DNA of 43,485 nt from Brasilonema sp. CT11. Its GTDB lineage: Bacteria; Cyanobacteriota; Cyanobacteriia; Cyanobacteriales; Nostocaceae. The stretch spans positions 1 through 43,485 of the forward strand of contig NZ_JABXYX010000064.1 in assembly GCF_017982655.1 (NCBI RefSeq), written 5' to 3'. Shown here one piece after another: positions 1-8,417 of this stretch (its first letter is position 1; each line of letters starts with the position of its first letter). Made by a program: the position numbers and the translations under genes. Under the pieces are notes generated by a model that was given only the letters and a program-made list of their open reading frames with translations, searched no databases and had not been told where the DNA came from.

Positions 1-228
1 TCCAATATAATTTTCTTGTTTCAACCGCCGCATACACCGGAGGTTAATCCAATTGAACGTTTCTGGGAAGAAATCAAAAAACCTTTGAGTTGGGAATGCT
101 TTGAGACGTTGAATGAGTTGCGAGAAGCTGTCTGGAAACAGCTAGATAAATTTACTCCATCTCAAATTAAATCTATCGCTGGATGGAATTTCATTTTAGA
201 AGCTTTATTTGTATCAGGCTTTTCGTGA
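1..228 (+). CDS. IS630-family transposase, C-terminal end (5' cut by window edge)
   Basis: The frame is open from the first base and ends at 228. The visible part reads FQPPHTPEVNPIERFWEEIK, the typical C-terminal block of IS630/Tc1-like DDE transposases, in which PEVNPIERFW carries the last acidic residue (E) of the catalytic triad. About 75 residues are visible and the rest lies upstream of the window. No terminal inverted repeat could be assigned after the stop, so I cannot say whether the element is complete. Confidence in the family is high from the motif alone. Confidence 0.85.
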   Translation, partial: SNIIFLFQPPHTPEVNPIERFWEEIKKPLSWECFETLNELREAVWKQLDKFTPSQIKSIAGWNFILEALFVSGFS

Positions 229-1007
229 AATGGTATTACTTATCAGTATTCATCCAGACACAAGCATGAACTATCGGTTGATTACTGGCTTAACAGCCGA
301 TCGCCTGTTACAGGCTTGATCTTCTTTTTTTTTGTAGTTAAAGATACTTCTTACTGACATCTGAGTTCCGCCCTCTATATAATTACGATATTATCGGACA
401 TGATATAACAGACGCGAAACACGACAACATCGTGGCGATACGCGCCCCTTGCGTCTGCCCTTTGGGCAATCGCAACAGTACCCATACCTGAAGTCAAGGC
501 CTGGGCTTTGGAATCATGATTATTTGGTACTTGGTCGAGTCCATTAGTAATAAAGTCACACCAAATATGGAAAATAGTAATGGTACCCAAGGTTACGTGT
601 CGGGTTAAAATTCACATTGATTTGTTAGAAATAGTTGTGTGTATCTACCAGCTTTCGGTGTTAGCAAGGAATGAAAGTATCCCTGCTAGCAACGAAAGCT
701 TTTTGTTCTTGCAGTGTCAATCACGGTTAAGTCTTTAAGTAGATCCTTGTTAATTCGCGATACGCCCTTGGCCTGTGCGCTCCGCGCAATCCCTTGAAAA
801 TTTCCTTCTTACGATTCATATATTGCCTATTTTGTCAATGCATAAGTTCTAAAAGTTTGAACGCTCAAAAAATCAAATACTATTTATATAGTGTTGAGAG
901 CTTGTGATAGTTCATCTATCATTTGGTAGAGTTAAAATCCTACTTGAAAGGAAACTACTGTAAAAGCAAGCGTCAAACCAAATATAGGTGTAACTATAAT
1001 TCTCAGC
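229..1007. other. Gene-free stretch downstream of the transposase
   Basis: No convincing coding sequence is visible. A short minus-strand ORF at 375-590 has no recognisable motif. The stretch holds GC-rich palindromic bits around 430-480 and 765-800 and a strong hairpin followed by a T-run at 650-705, listed separately. The last ~150 bases presumably contain the promoter of the SpoIID gene, but I see no clear promoter boxes. Confidence 0.5.
650..705 (+). terminator. Long imperfect hairpin followed by T5 (terminator-like)
   Basis: Left arm 650-669 and right arm 681-700 match at 17 of 20 positions when one is reverse-complemented (shared core AGCTTTCG...TAGCA), with an 11-base loop, followed by TTTTTGTTCTT. 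This has the form of a Rho-independent terminator on the plus strand. There is no obvious protein gene just upstream, so it may end a small RNA or a long transposase transcript. Confidence 0.5.
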
Positions 1008-2153
1008 ATGAAATCCCAAGTGTTCCTAGCCTCTTTCTTTTCCAATGTCAAAGGACGCCATTGGTGGCTTGGTATCCTCATATGGATAGCTATGGTTGCC
1101 CCATCTCAAGCATCGTCTGTCATCCTGCGTGTGGCAATTCAAAGGGACGTCAATCAGGTGAAAGTTGGTAGTTCTACCACTGCGGTGATCAAGGATAGTA
1201 GTGGTCGTACTCTAGGAGAGTTACCAGCAATGAGTCCTTACTCTGTTCAAGCGGTTCCTGGTGGAATTGCTTTGGATAAGTGGCGCTCTAATCTGTTTTG
1301 GGTTGAGCCAACGGGTAAGGGATTTGTTTATATTGGCGATCGCTGGTATCGCGGCAGAACTCTTGTTGTTCCTTCACAAAAAGGTTTATCTGTTGTTAAC
1401 TGGGTTGCTTTGGACGAATATCTCTACAGCGTTATCGGTGGCGAAATGGACCCCCGGTGGCCCAGTGAAGCTTTGAAAGCTCAGGCGATCGCCGCTCGTA
1501 CATATGCTCTTTACGAGCGTCAGAGACAGCGCAATAATCCCCTTTATGATTTGGGTGCTTCACCAGATCGTTGGCAAATTTACCAAGGTGTTAGCAGTGA
1601 ATCTCCTACTACTTACGCTGCAGTTGATGCTACAGCTGGCGAAGTACTGACTTACAAAAATAGAGTTATTCTCTCTGTCTTCCACGCATGTTCTGGCGGA
1701 CACACTGAAAACTCGGAAGATGTTTGGGGAAGCACTCAACCATACCTGCGTGCTGTTCCAGACTTTGACCAAAATATCAAGGAATGTAACTGGAGCAGAA
1801 CTTTTTCCCCGGCAGAAATTAGCACTCAAGTTCCAGAAGTTGGAAATGTCAAGCAAATCATTCCTGCAAGTACATCGCCTTTCGGAAGCGTGAAAGCTTT
1901 GAAAATAGTTGGTGACAAGGGTGAGAAAGTGCTAACAGGTGAGGATGTGCGTACAGTTCTTAAGCTAAAAAGCACCCGCTTTACCGTCAGCAATGCGAAT
2001 GGAAGCTTTACATTCACAGGGCTTGGTTATGGTCATGCTTTAGGCATGAGTCAATGGGGAGCTTATAATCTAGCATCGCGTGGATACAACCACCTGCAAA
2101 TTTTGAATTATTATTACAAAGGTGTTGCTTTAGCACCTATTCGGGTGAAGTAG
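1008..2153 (+). CDS. SpoIID/LytB domain protein (probable lytic transglycosylase/amidase enhancer)
   Basis: This 381-residue protein has an N-terminal signal/membrane segment (residues ~19-36, WWLGILIWIAMVAPSQA) and a SpoIID domain from ~130 to the end. It shows the family blocks YLYSVIGGEMDPRWP (Glu146 aligns with the acidic residue needed in SpoIID), KAQAIAARTYAL, FHACSGGHTENSEDVWG and the C-terminal GYGHALGMSQWGAYNLA. SpoIID cleaves glycan strands denuded of stem peptides in sporulating bacteria. Cyanobacteria do not sporulate, so a role in periplasmic peptidoglycan remodelling is inferred. The ATG at 1008 places the hydrophobic leader correctly; no good ribosome binding site is visible. 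It stands alone on this strand. Confidence 0.88.
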   Translation: MKSQVFLASFFSNVKGRHWWLGILIWIAMVAPSQASSVILRVAIQRDVNQVKVGSSTTAVIKDSSGRTLGELPAMSPYSVQAVPGGIALDKWRSNLFWVEPTGKGFVYIGDRWYRGRTLVVPSQKGLSVVNWVALDEYLYSVIGGEMDPRWPSEALKAQAIAARTYALYERQRQRNNPLYDLGASPDRWQIYQGVSSESPTTYAAVDATAGEVLTYKNRVILSVFHACSGGHTENSEDVWGSTQPYLRAVPDFDQNIKECNWSRTFSPAEISTQVPEVGNVKQIIPASTSPFGSVKALKIVGDKGEKVLTGEDVRTVLKLKSTRFTVSNANGSFTFTGLGYGHALGMSQWGAYNLASRGYNHLQILNYYYKGVALAPIRVK

Positions 2154-2190
2154 ATGAGGAGGAGGATGAAGGGGTATTTTCTCCCCTACT

Positions 2191-2271
2191 CCCCTTCGGG
2201 GAAGACCTCCGGTCTCGCTGCGCTAACGCAGTCGCCTGCGGAGGGAAACCCTCCCGCAGCGCTGTCTCACC
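2191..2271 (+). repeat. GC-rich dispersed repeat, copy 1
   Basis: This block begins CCCCTTCGGGGAAGACCTCC and goes on through CGCAGTCGCC and GGGAAACCCTCCCGCAGCGC. The same string recurs in reverse orientation at 29157-29312 (with an extra insertion) and a diverged form at 24136-24237. It lies just after the SpoIID stop and before the convergent membrane-protein gene, and is made of short palindromes. It is followed by degenerate CTCCCGACTCC tandem units (2274-2300). Confidence 0.75.
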
Positions 2272-2291
2272 TGCTCCCGACTCCCGACTCC

Positions 2292-3584
2292 CTACTCCTC
2301 ACTTTCTTGCTGCAAGCGCTTTTGCCACTCAGCGTCAGTTTTTTGAGAACGTTCAACCTCCTGTTCTAATAAGTCAGTTTCAGTAGAGTAGACCAAATCT
2401 TCATCACCAAGGACTTTTTCTGCTGCAAACTGTTGAGCATAAGCTATTTTCTGCTGCAACGCAGAGTCTGGATCTGCTACTTGTCTGGCGCGGGACAGGC
2501 GATCGCCGTTACGTTCAGCAATTTTACTATTTCGCCACTGAATCCAAAAATACCGTATTAACGGAACAACTAAAAAACCTATTCCGTAAGCCAATAATAG
2601 CCAATAAATTCCGTGTGCAAAAGCAACGAGTCCACCTATTTGGGCAGCTACTGCACCATCTCTCAACAAACTTCCTAGCACTAATGCGCCAACAAAATTT
2701 GCAACACCCAATCCTGCACTCAGCAGAATTTGTCCTGAACTTGCCGCACTAAAACGCCAAGGAAATTCTTCCAAATAAGCTGACATAGACGGACGACGAC
2801 GGTTTTTTTTGGCTGCACTCACCTGCAACTCTGGAAAGTCATAAACAATCTCTCCTTCGGGACTAACTTTGGGTTCTCCATTGAAGCGAGTCAGAACAGG
2901 TAGCATATAGTCTTCGTACTCTTTTGCAGAACCCTCCCCTATATCATCAAGATACGGTGCAATTTGTTCTGCAGCGATCGCACCTCGGTTATGACGAATC
3001 ACCGCAGCAATTTCTTTCCACCGGCGTTCTTCTAATTTGGTATTGGGGTTACCATCGCCAAACAAAAACGAAAATACGGCTTCAAAGAAATTGAGATTGC
3101 TTTTCTCGCGGCGTCTTTTCCTCTGACGGGCGTCGTAATCTGGACTGAGATACCAAAAGAAATCTGGAAAATAGAAGAAGCCACCACTAAAATCGCCTCC
3201 TCTATTGTCGCTATCACGGTCTGAGTTAAGCGCCAACATAATTAAAATGATGCTAATAGTTATTAAAACGATGGAAACAATTAAGAAAATTCCAAAGGAT
3301 ATCCGAATTAGGTAAAATAGAATACCCCAAACTTTGTTCCACCATTCCTGCAATTGTAATTGCAAATACTTATTCCGTAATATTGACCGGAAGTCTTTTG
3401 GAAATAAATAAATAATGTCACCCGTATCACTCACTTGCATATGTCCGCCAGCATCAGACGCAAGAGCTAATAACCCTTGACTTGCCTGAGCGACATTTAG
3501 TCCAGCCTGAGTTGCCACATCTCCAACAGTGACGCGGTAACCCAATTGTTCCACAGCTTGCATGATGGTGGGATTTGGAGCCAT
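2292..3584 (-). CDS. Conserved cyanobacterial multi-pass membrane protein
   Basis: A 430-residue protein. Residues 1-60 look like a small winged-helix-type domain (GYRVTVGDVATQAGLNVAQA...), then there is a long transmembrane stretch at ~88-118 (very Ile/Leu/Val rich), a soluble middle part (~170-280) containing a second similar predicted helical domain, and two or more membrane helices at ~285-350. The C-terminus is charged. It resembles a family shared by cyanobacteria and chloroplasts that I know only as conserved hypothetical, so I assign no function. The start at 3584 is supported by an upstream GGGAAGAG ribosome binding site about 3 bases from the ATG. It converges with SpoIID and diverges from the gene at 3842. 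Confidence 0.7.
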   Translation of the reverse strand: MAPNPTIMQAVEQLGYRVTVGDVATQAGLNVAQASQGLLALASDAGGHMQVSDTGDIIYLFPKDFRSILRNKYLQLQLQEWWNKVWGILFYLIRISFGIFLIVSIVLITISIILIMLALNSDRDSDNRGGDFSGGFFYFPDFFWYLSPDYDARQRKRRREKSNLNFFEAVFSFLFGDGNPNTKLEERRWKEIAAVIRHNRGAIAAEQIAPYLDDIGEGSAKEYEDYMLPVLTRFNGEPKVSPEGEIVYDFPELQVSAAKKNRRRPSMSAYLEEFPWRFSAASSGQILLSAGLGVANFVGALVLGSLLRDGAVAAQIGGLVAFAHGIYWLLLAYGIGFLVVPLIRYFWIQWRNSKIAERNGDRLSRARQVADPDSALQQKIAYAQQFAAEKVLGDEDLVYSTETDLLEQEVERSQKTDAEWQKRLQQESEE

Positions 3585-3841
3585 TGCTCTTCCCTCATAG
3601 CGAAAAAACTCTTCTTCCAGTATAAAGTTTGATTTTTAAGAACTTGGAAAGATTGTACCAGGGGGGATAAAGAAAAACCTTTATATCGCTCTCTTAATTT
3701 TTCTTAAGTGAGGAAAATTATTCCGATCCTGTTCAATAAACAACTATTGTTGCACACTGGATCATTTAATGGTCTTAAAGCTTGATTTCGCGTTAAGATT
3801 ATTACCCTGGCTTGGTTTACTTGCAAATTTTCTGCCTAATT

Positions 3842-4321
3842 ATGGTTCAGTACACTCTTGCTCAAAGTCCAGAAATTATCCTCACCGTTGCTGGTAAAGA
3901 TTCAGCCAAAGCTCGCGACAAAGCGATGGATCAGTTAATGAAACTGATGGATGAAGGGAAATTACCTACGGAACTGGAAGATGGATTTGGTCCCAAACAA
4001 CTGATTGAAGTCAAAGAAACACCAACAGATACTGCTGGGGATGAAGACGCTATTACACAGGCTGTCCAAGTTTTGAGCAACTTAGCCACGCTCAAGTTGA
4101 AAGTGCAGGAGTCACGCACTGAAGCTATGGAAGTTCGTAAGGCGGTTGACGTTTTATTTTCGGATAATGCTGTGACTGAGGAGGAAATTACTCGCCTAAA
4201 AGAAGGTTTTAAAATTCTCAAAAATTATGCTCAAGCTAATCTGCGTTATCAAGAAGCAAGAGCAAAAGCAGAACAAGCCCGACAAGTTCTAGATGAGGCT
4301 TTGAAATCTCCTGAGAAATAG
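3842..4321 (+). CDS. Conserved cyanobacterial helical protein of unknown function
   Basis: 159 residues from the ATG at 3842; the frame is open further 5' to a TTG at 3812, but that extension does not look like coding sequence. The N-terminal ~60 residues are mixed (SPEIILTVAGKDSAKARDKA), the middle is acidic, and residues ~75-155 are strongly helical and coiled-coil-like (KLKVQESRTEAMEVRKAV, then RYQEARAKAEQARQVLDEA). No signal peptide, membrane helix or catalytic motif is visible. I do not recognise a named family. Divergent from the membrane protein at 2292-3584, with which it shares a ~257-base upstream region. Confidence 0.65.
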   Translation: MVQYTLAQSPEIILTVAGKDSAKARDKAMDQLMKLMDEGKLPTELEDGFGPKQLIEVKETPTDTAGDEDAITQAVQVLSNLATLKLKVQESRTEAMEVRKAVDVLFSDNAVTEEEITRLKEGFKILKNYAQANLRYQEARAKAEQARQVLDEALKSPEK

Positions 4322-4400
4322 TTGAGTCTTGACTGAAGTTGATTCAAAATATAGCCGTTATTCCTAAGAATCACGGCTCACTTCGGCTGCGTATGAGACG

Positions 4401-5447
4401 TCACTTTGTGACAAAATTTGACTTGCTACTGAACTCAGGGCTGACTGTTTTTTGTCTGCGTTTGAGCATTGCTGCTGCACTCAAAGCAGCAAGCGGTAAT
4501 ACAGCTAATGCTGTGGAGGATTCAGGAACGGACTTAGCCCTAATTCCCGCCAGCACTGCTTCTGCTACGATCTTATGAGCATTTGTAGTGGGATGAACCT
4601 CATCAAAAAACAAATAATCATTAGGATTATTACAGTTTTTCAATACTTGGTTGCTTCTAATGTCATACACTACACAAGAAGTGTTGACATCTTTGAATCC
4701 AAATTCTCCTGGATTGGCGATTATCCTATTAAACCCAGAATAAATATCAACAGGAATGATGTTAACACTAGGGTTGTTGTTACTTAATTGAAGTAACGCT
4801 GACGCCAACGCTGCATTGTGAGCATTCGTTAAAGTCGTTAAATTGCTGGAATTTCCTGTTCTCAGTGCAATTGGAGTCTTGCCTAAATCTGGCAAGTTAA
4901 AGACCAAAATATTTTTGGCACCAGCTTGGGTTAGTTCTCCAATCGCATTTGATAAATTACTAACTGTTTGATTAACATTAGGATTCTGACCAAACAAGTA
5001 ATCATTTCCACCTCCCCATACAGCATAGAGTGCATTTGGATCTGCCTTTTTGTTGTTTGCTAAAAAGGTGTCAACTTGCTTGAGGACTCCTGGTACGCCT
5101 GGAACGAAAGCATTGTCTTGACCAGAGAGAGAACCTCCAAAGGCAAAATTAATACCTTGAGTTGGTATTTGAGTACTTAGATTAGCAAATAATGTAGGAG
5201 TTAATCCGATATCTTGTCCAAGATAGTCCACCCAAATCTTATTATTGGAAAACCGTCCTTGAAAGTAGGGTGGATCTGGGGGAATCGGACCTGTAGGTGA
5301 GTTTTGCCCAGAAACAGTGAAGACATTACCAGTATCTGACAGGCTGTCACCAAATACGTTAAATTGACTAAAACCTGCAGCCGAAGCTTTTAGCGGTAAA
5401 CTCAAAGATAAAAAGACAAATCCAGCAGTTACGAGTTCTTTTTTCAT
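4401..5447 (-). CDS. Secreted SGNH/GDSL-type esterase with PEP-CTERM sorting tail
   Basis: 348 residues from the ATG at 5447, chosen over the ATG at 5474 because it starts directly with a signal peptide (MKKELVTAGFVFLSLSLPLK...ASA). The GDSL blocks are clear: VFGDSLSDTGNVF (nucleophile Ser), GGNDYLFGQ (block III with the oxyanion Asn) and FFDEVHPTTNAH (catalytic Asp and His). The C-terminus carries VPESSTALAVLPLAALSAAA followed by MLKRRQK, a PEP-CTERM signal (Pro-Glu-x, hydrophobic helix, basic cluster) recognised by exosortase for surface processing. Unusually, ~16 residues follow the basic cluster. Likely an extracellular lipase/esterase; substrate unknown. No exosortase gene lies in this window. 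Confidence 0.9.
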   Translation of the reverse strand: MKKELVTAGFVFLSLSLPLKASAAGFSQFNVFGDSLSDTGNVFTVSGQNSPTGPIPPDPPYFQGRFSNNKIWVDYLGQDIGLTPTLFANLSTQIPTQGINFAFGGSLSGQDNAFVPGVPGVLKQVDTFLANNKKADPNALYAVWGGGNDYLFGQNPNVNQTVSNLSNAIGELTQAGAKNILVFNLPDLGKTPIALRTGNSSNLTTLTNAHNAALASALLQLSNNNPSVNIIPVDIYSGFNRIIANPGEFGFKDVNTSCVVYDIRSNQVLKNCNNPNDYLFFDEVHPTTNAHKIVAEAVLAGIRAKSVPESSTALAVLPLAALSAAAMLKRRQKTVSPEFSSKSNFVTK

Positions 5448-5804
5448 GCCGACTCTACCCCTTGTATTCCTCATAAACTATTAAGCTTTATGATATTAAT
5501 ATAGCTTTTGTTGAACTCTAACTTTGTGTGTATTTATTAAAAAAAATTCTTTAACTAGATTTTATTTAAATGTTTTGGTGCTCAATGCACGAAGCCTTAA
5601 TTCTAAAGCTATGATAGACAATTACTATTATCTAACTTCACCAGTTCTTTATAGTTACCAGGAATTAAGTCAAGAAACTTTAACTCATCCCACAGCTTCA
5701 AGCGGTGGAATTTCCAGTCATTAGTTTTTAGTACATTTTTACGGTATGAGCGTTTTTAACAGTACTAAAAACTAATGACTGTTACTTGTAAGTGCTTAAG
5801 TAGA
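5448..5804. other. Gene-free stretch upstream of the GDSL gene
   Basis: AT-rich, with no supported coding sequence; an ORF at 5524-5724 (+) has no motif and an unlikely composition. It contains the perfect 20-bp inverted repeat listed at 5715-5781. The promoter for the minus-strand GDSL gene should lie in 5450-5550. Confidence 0.4.
5715..5781. repeat. Perfect 20-bp inverted repeat with 27-bp spacer
   Basis: Left arm 5715-5734 (CAGTCATTAGTTTTTAGTAC) is the exact reverse complement of 5762-5781. The outer halves contain the ATTAGTCAT-type words common in cyanobacterial short repeats. No T-run follows on either strand, so a simple terminator is less likely than a small mobile or palindromic element. 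Confidence 0.85.
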
Positions 5805-5984
5805 TTATCCTAGCTTTTGTTCTTGTCTAGTGTTAACGATATTCCAAATTTCATCCCAGCGATCGCCAATCAAATTTCTCAGTTTTTCGACATAAGTATC
5901 ACTGAGAGAACCCGTCATCTTATTCTTTAGTCTTCTGGAATGAAATACATACCTACGAGGAATGCCTAAGTTGATGAAAATCAT
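5805..5984 (-). CDS. Possible small protein, unrecognised
   Basis: 59 residues from the ATG at 5984 (an in-frame TTG lies at 6002). The sequence is basic in the first half (PRRYVFHSRRLKNKMTG) and then amphipathic (LRNLIGDRWDEIWNIVNT), with an in-frame HIP1 octamer in the second half. No known domain and only a weak ribosome binding site, so it may be a chance ORF or the remnant of a longer gene. Confidence 0.3.
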   Translation of the reverse strand: MIFINLGIPRRYVFHSRRLKNKMTGSLSDTYVEKLRNLIGDRWDEIWNIVNTRQEQKLG

Positions 5985-6002
5985 ACCTAACTTAAAATCC
6001 AA

Positions 6003-6538
6003 TCATATAATTATCGAAATATTTTATCAATAATTTTGAGAGTCTGAAATTTAAGAAAAGCGCATCGAGTATAAATTTTAAGTATTTATACTTAAAATTT
6101 TAGCAAATTGACCGCTTCAACCTTTATATATATAGTGTTTCAGAAATTAATCTGTAAACTCACCAGCAGTTTGTTCTAAATATTTTTTACCAAAATCATA
6201 AAAATCTAACAGATTTACTGGAAAAGAGTGCTAACATACTTGCAATATAGACTCAATAAGCTAGCATACGAACAATTAATACCAAATCATTAAGTCGCAC
6301 CAAAGCGTAAGGTCGGTTAGTTTGTCTTGCTTAATATTTTCACTATTCTCATTGGTGTAAAAAATATCTTTTACGTAAGAGTTTTTCACTCTGATCCCTA
6401 TCGTTGGAAGTCATTAGCTGCGGGTTATGAAAAGGGTATAGGGATGTAAAAAAGTAGGAGATTTATTGGCTTTACACTCTTACACCCATTCCCCGAAGCG
6501 GGCTTGGTCATTGTTTGCAATATTTTTGAGGATGAATA
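6003..6538. other. Gene-free stretch, AT-rich
   Basis: No coding sequence supported. It holds a perfect 13-bp AT-rich palindrome at 6073-6100 and a CCCCGAAGCGGGC mini-hairpin at ~6490. The last bases provide the GAGGA ribosome binding site for the gene at 6539. Confidence 0.4.
6073..6100. repeat. Perfect 13-bp AT-rich palindrome with 2-bp centre
   Basis: 6073-6085 (AAATTTTAAGTAT) is the exact reverse complement of 6088-6100. The centre is only two bases, so it could act as an operator or a cruciform-prone site rather than a normal RNA hairpin. It lies ~440 bp before the next gene. Confidence 0.7.
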
Positions 6539-6829
6539 ATGCTAGCTATATTTTTTATCTGCCTCTGGGTTTCAATGTTGATCGGATTTGCTTGTAGTGT
6601 TGTCCTAGCTTTCAAACAAGGCGCTGCTCAAGTAAAAAGAATGCATCAAATTCCTTGCCACCGCTGTGATTTCTTTACGAATGATCACCGCCTTAAGTGT
6701 ACGGTAAACCCTATGATTGCTTGGTCGGAAGAAGCGATAACTTGTCGAGATTTTGAACCAAAAACCGCTAACTCTAATGCTGCTCGCAAATGCCAACGAA
6801 AGAAATGTGATGGCATTTCACTCAATTAG
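6539..6829 (+). CDS. Small membrane-anchored Cys-rich protein, cyanobacterial
   Basis: 96 residues. The N-terminal membrane helix (residues 1-27, LAIFFICLWVSMLIGFACSVVLAF) is followed by a cysteine-containing domain: CHRCDFF, then KCTVNP, then CRDFEP. These cysteines could bind a metal or form disulfides, a pattern seen in a small cyanobacterial family without a named function. The start is supported by GAGGA 7 bases upstream of the ATG. It precedes the antenna cluster on the same strand but is separated by ~400 bp, so co-transcription is doubtful. Confidence 0.7.
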   Translation: MLAIFFICLWVSMLIGFACSVVLAFKQGAAQVKRMHQIPCHRCDFFTNDHRLKCTVNPMIAWSEEAITCRDFEPKTANSNAARKCQRKKCDGISLN

Positions 6830-7235
6830 TGGCTCTTGCCAGGTTTTGGTGATGATTTTAGCAAGGTCTTTAAGGTAAAGGGCAGAAGAAGGATGGTGAC
6901 GCATTGTCTAATCGCAAAGCTTAAGAGCGTTTTGCACCCAAAAAATCTAGATTAAGTAACAAAATCCAAATTAATGTAACGAAATTTTGAGTTTAGATTG
7001 TGCAAATCCTCTCAACCTGCATAATAAAATTTATCGCGATAAAATCTCATTAGATAATTTTATTTTCTTGATGTCTGATATCTAAATACTTGATGTCTGA
7101 TATCTAAATATCTGGGAGAAAGCGAGTGACACCAGTGAGAACACACGATCCTTTAAGAGACGGAACCAGTTAGAAAAAGCAACGGTTGGTCATTCCAATC
7201 GGCTGTTTTTGATGCTCATCAAAAAGGAATACTGC
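6830..7235 (+). promoter_or_regulatory. Upstream region of the isiA-type antenna cluster
   Basis: A 406-base gap without a gene. It contains a 14-bp palindrome TTTATCGCGATAAA (7030-7043), an AT-rich stretch with a partial Fur-box-like word (TTAGATAATTTTATTTT, 7050-7066), and the tandem 22-bp repeat listed separately. The AAGGA at 7224-7228 is the ribosome binding site of the ATG at 7236. IsiA-family genes are generally induced by iron limitation through Fur, so a regulatory region here is expected; the exact sites are inference. Confidence 0.5.
7067..7110 (+). promoter_or_regulatory. Two perfect tandem copies of a 22-bp sequence
   Basis: 7067-7088 and 7089-7110 are identical and contiguous (each copy contains TTGATGTCTGATATCTAAATA). 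They lie 126 bp before the ATG of the first antenna gene. Head-to-tail repeats with a period of about two helical turns are a typical layout for dimeric activators such as response regulators. No known cyanobacterial box matches exactly. Confidence 0.6.
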
Positions 7236-8324
7236 ATGACCGTTTCAATTTTTTGGAAGCCTGTGTTTCGTACTCTGGGCTGGTCTTCTGATGAAAAAGC
7301 CGAGGGGGAATCGGGCGCACCGCTATTAGCTGGTAACGCTCGGTTTATTAATCTTTCTGGGCGATTATTGGGGGCACATGTCGCCCATGCTGGGCTAATT
7401 GTGTTGTGGGCAGGTGCGATGACTCTGTTTGAGATTTCGCGCTTTGACCCGGCTATTCCCATGTACGAGCAGGGTTTGATTCTACTACCACATCTTGCAA
7501 CGCTGGGTTTTGGGGTGGGTGAGGGCGGTCAAATCGTGGATATTTATCCCTACTACGTTATTGGAATGCTGCACCTTATCAGTTCAGCCGTTTTAGGTGC
7601 AGGGGGAATTTATCATGCCGTATTAGGACCGCAAGTACTGGATGAGAAAGGGTTTGGCTATAACTGGCAAAACGGCAATAAGATGACCAGTATATTAGGA
7701 ATTCATCTCATCATGCTGGGTCTTGGAGCATTGCTGCTGGTCTTGAAAGCCACGCGTTTTGGAGGAATATATGACCCCATAACAGAGCAGGTACGCCTGA
7801 TTCAGCCTAATTTAGACCCAACTCGAATCTTTGGCTATTTATTTGGGTTCAGTCCAAATGGCTGGACGATAACTGGCATGGCTAGCGTGGATAATTTAGA
7901 AGATGTGATTGGGGGACATGTATGGGTTACCGTTCTTTGCATAGCTGGCGGAATCTTTCACATTGTCTCACAGCCTCTTGATTGGGCGAAACGAGCTTTG
8001 GTGTGGTCGGGTGAAGCTTATCTTTCCTATAGTTTAGGAGCTTTAGCGATCGCCGGTTTTAGTGTTGCTTGTTTTGTCTCAGTAAACGAGATTGCCTACC
8101 CGAGCGTATTTTATGGACCTATCAATGGCGGAACTGTGTCAGTACGTGCAGCTTTGTCGAGCGTTCATGCTGCCTTCGGATTTCTCGCATTAGTCGGTCA
8201 TATCTGGCACGCTTATCGAGCACGTAAAGCAGCCCGTGGTATTTACTTCAATACTTTCTTTGACTTCATCGCCAAGGATGTAAGACCTGCTGTTATGGCA
8301 AGTGTTGTCAATCCGACTGCTTGA
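7236..8324 (+). CDS. isiA: IsiA/CP43'-family chlorophyll-binding antenna protein (paralogue 1)
   Basis: 362 residues from the ATG at 7236, preferred over the TTG at 7209 because AAGGA sits 7 bases upstream. It has six transmembrane helices and the family's His chlorophyll ligands in their usual settings: [54 protein letters not shown] and GHIWHAYRA. The large lumenal loop between helices V and VI of true CP43 (PsbC) is missing, which marks IsiA/Pcb proteins. IsiA forms chlorophyll antenna rings around photosystem I, mainly under iron stress. It has a distinctive ~40-residue N-terminus ([20 protein letters not shown]). First of four same-strand antenna genes, but separated from the next by 468 bp. 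Confidence 0.9.
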   Translation: MTVSIFWKPVFRTLGWSSDEKAEGESGAPLLAGNARFINLSGRLLGAHVAHAGLIVLWAGAMTLFEISRFDPAIPMYEQGLILLPHLATLGFGVGEGGQIVDIYPYYVIGMLHLISSAVLGAGGIYHAVLGPQVLDEKGFGYNWQNGNKMTSILGIHLIMLGLGALLLVLKATRFGGIYDPITEQVRLIQPNLDPTRIFGYLFGFSPNGWTITGMASVDNLEDVIGGHVWVTVLCIAGGIFHIVSQPLDWAKRALVWSGEAYLSYSLGALAIAGFSVACFVSVNEIAYPSVFYGPINGGTVSVRAALSSVHAAFGFLALVGHIWHAYRARKAARGIYFNTFFDFIAKDVRPAVMASVVNPTA

Positions 8325-8417
8325 GTTGGGAGTCTATAAATTTCAATTCACTTCATGACCTCATTCAAACAGTGAACGGTTAACAGTTAACAGGGGAAGC
8401 GATTTCTTGACCCGCCT

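Noticed and set aside
375-590. 71-residue minus-strand ORF near the left end
   Set aside because: No recognisable motif, no ribosome binding site and it runs through GC-rich palindromic repeats.
7209-7235. TTG start giving nine extra residues to the first IsiA-like protein
   Set aside because: The ATG at 7236 has a well-placed AAGGA, which itself lies inside the proposed extension.
6830-7235. Classical Fur box for iron regulation of the antenna genes
   Set aside because: Only a partial AT-rich match is visible at 7050-7066; not strong enough to list as a site.
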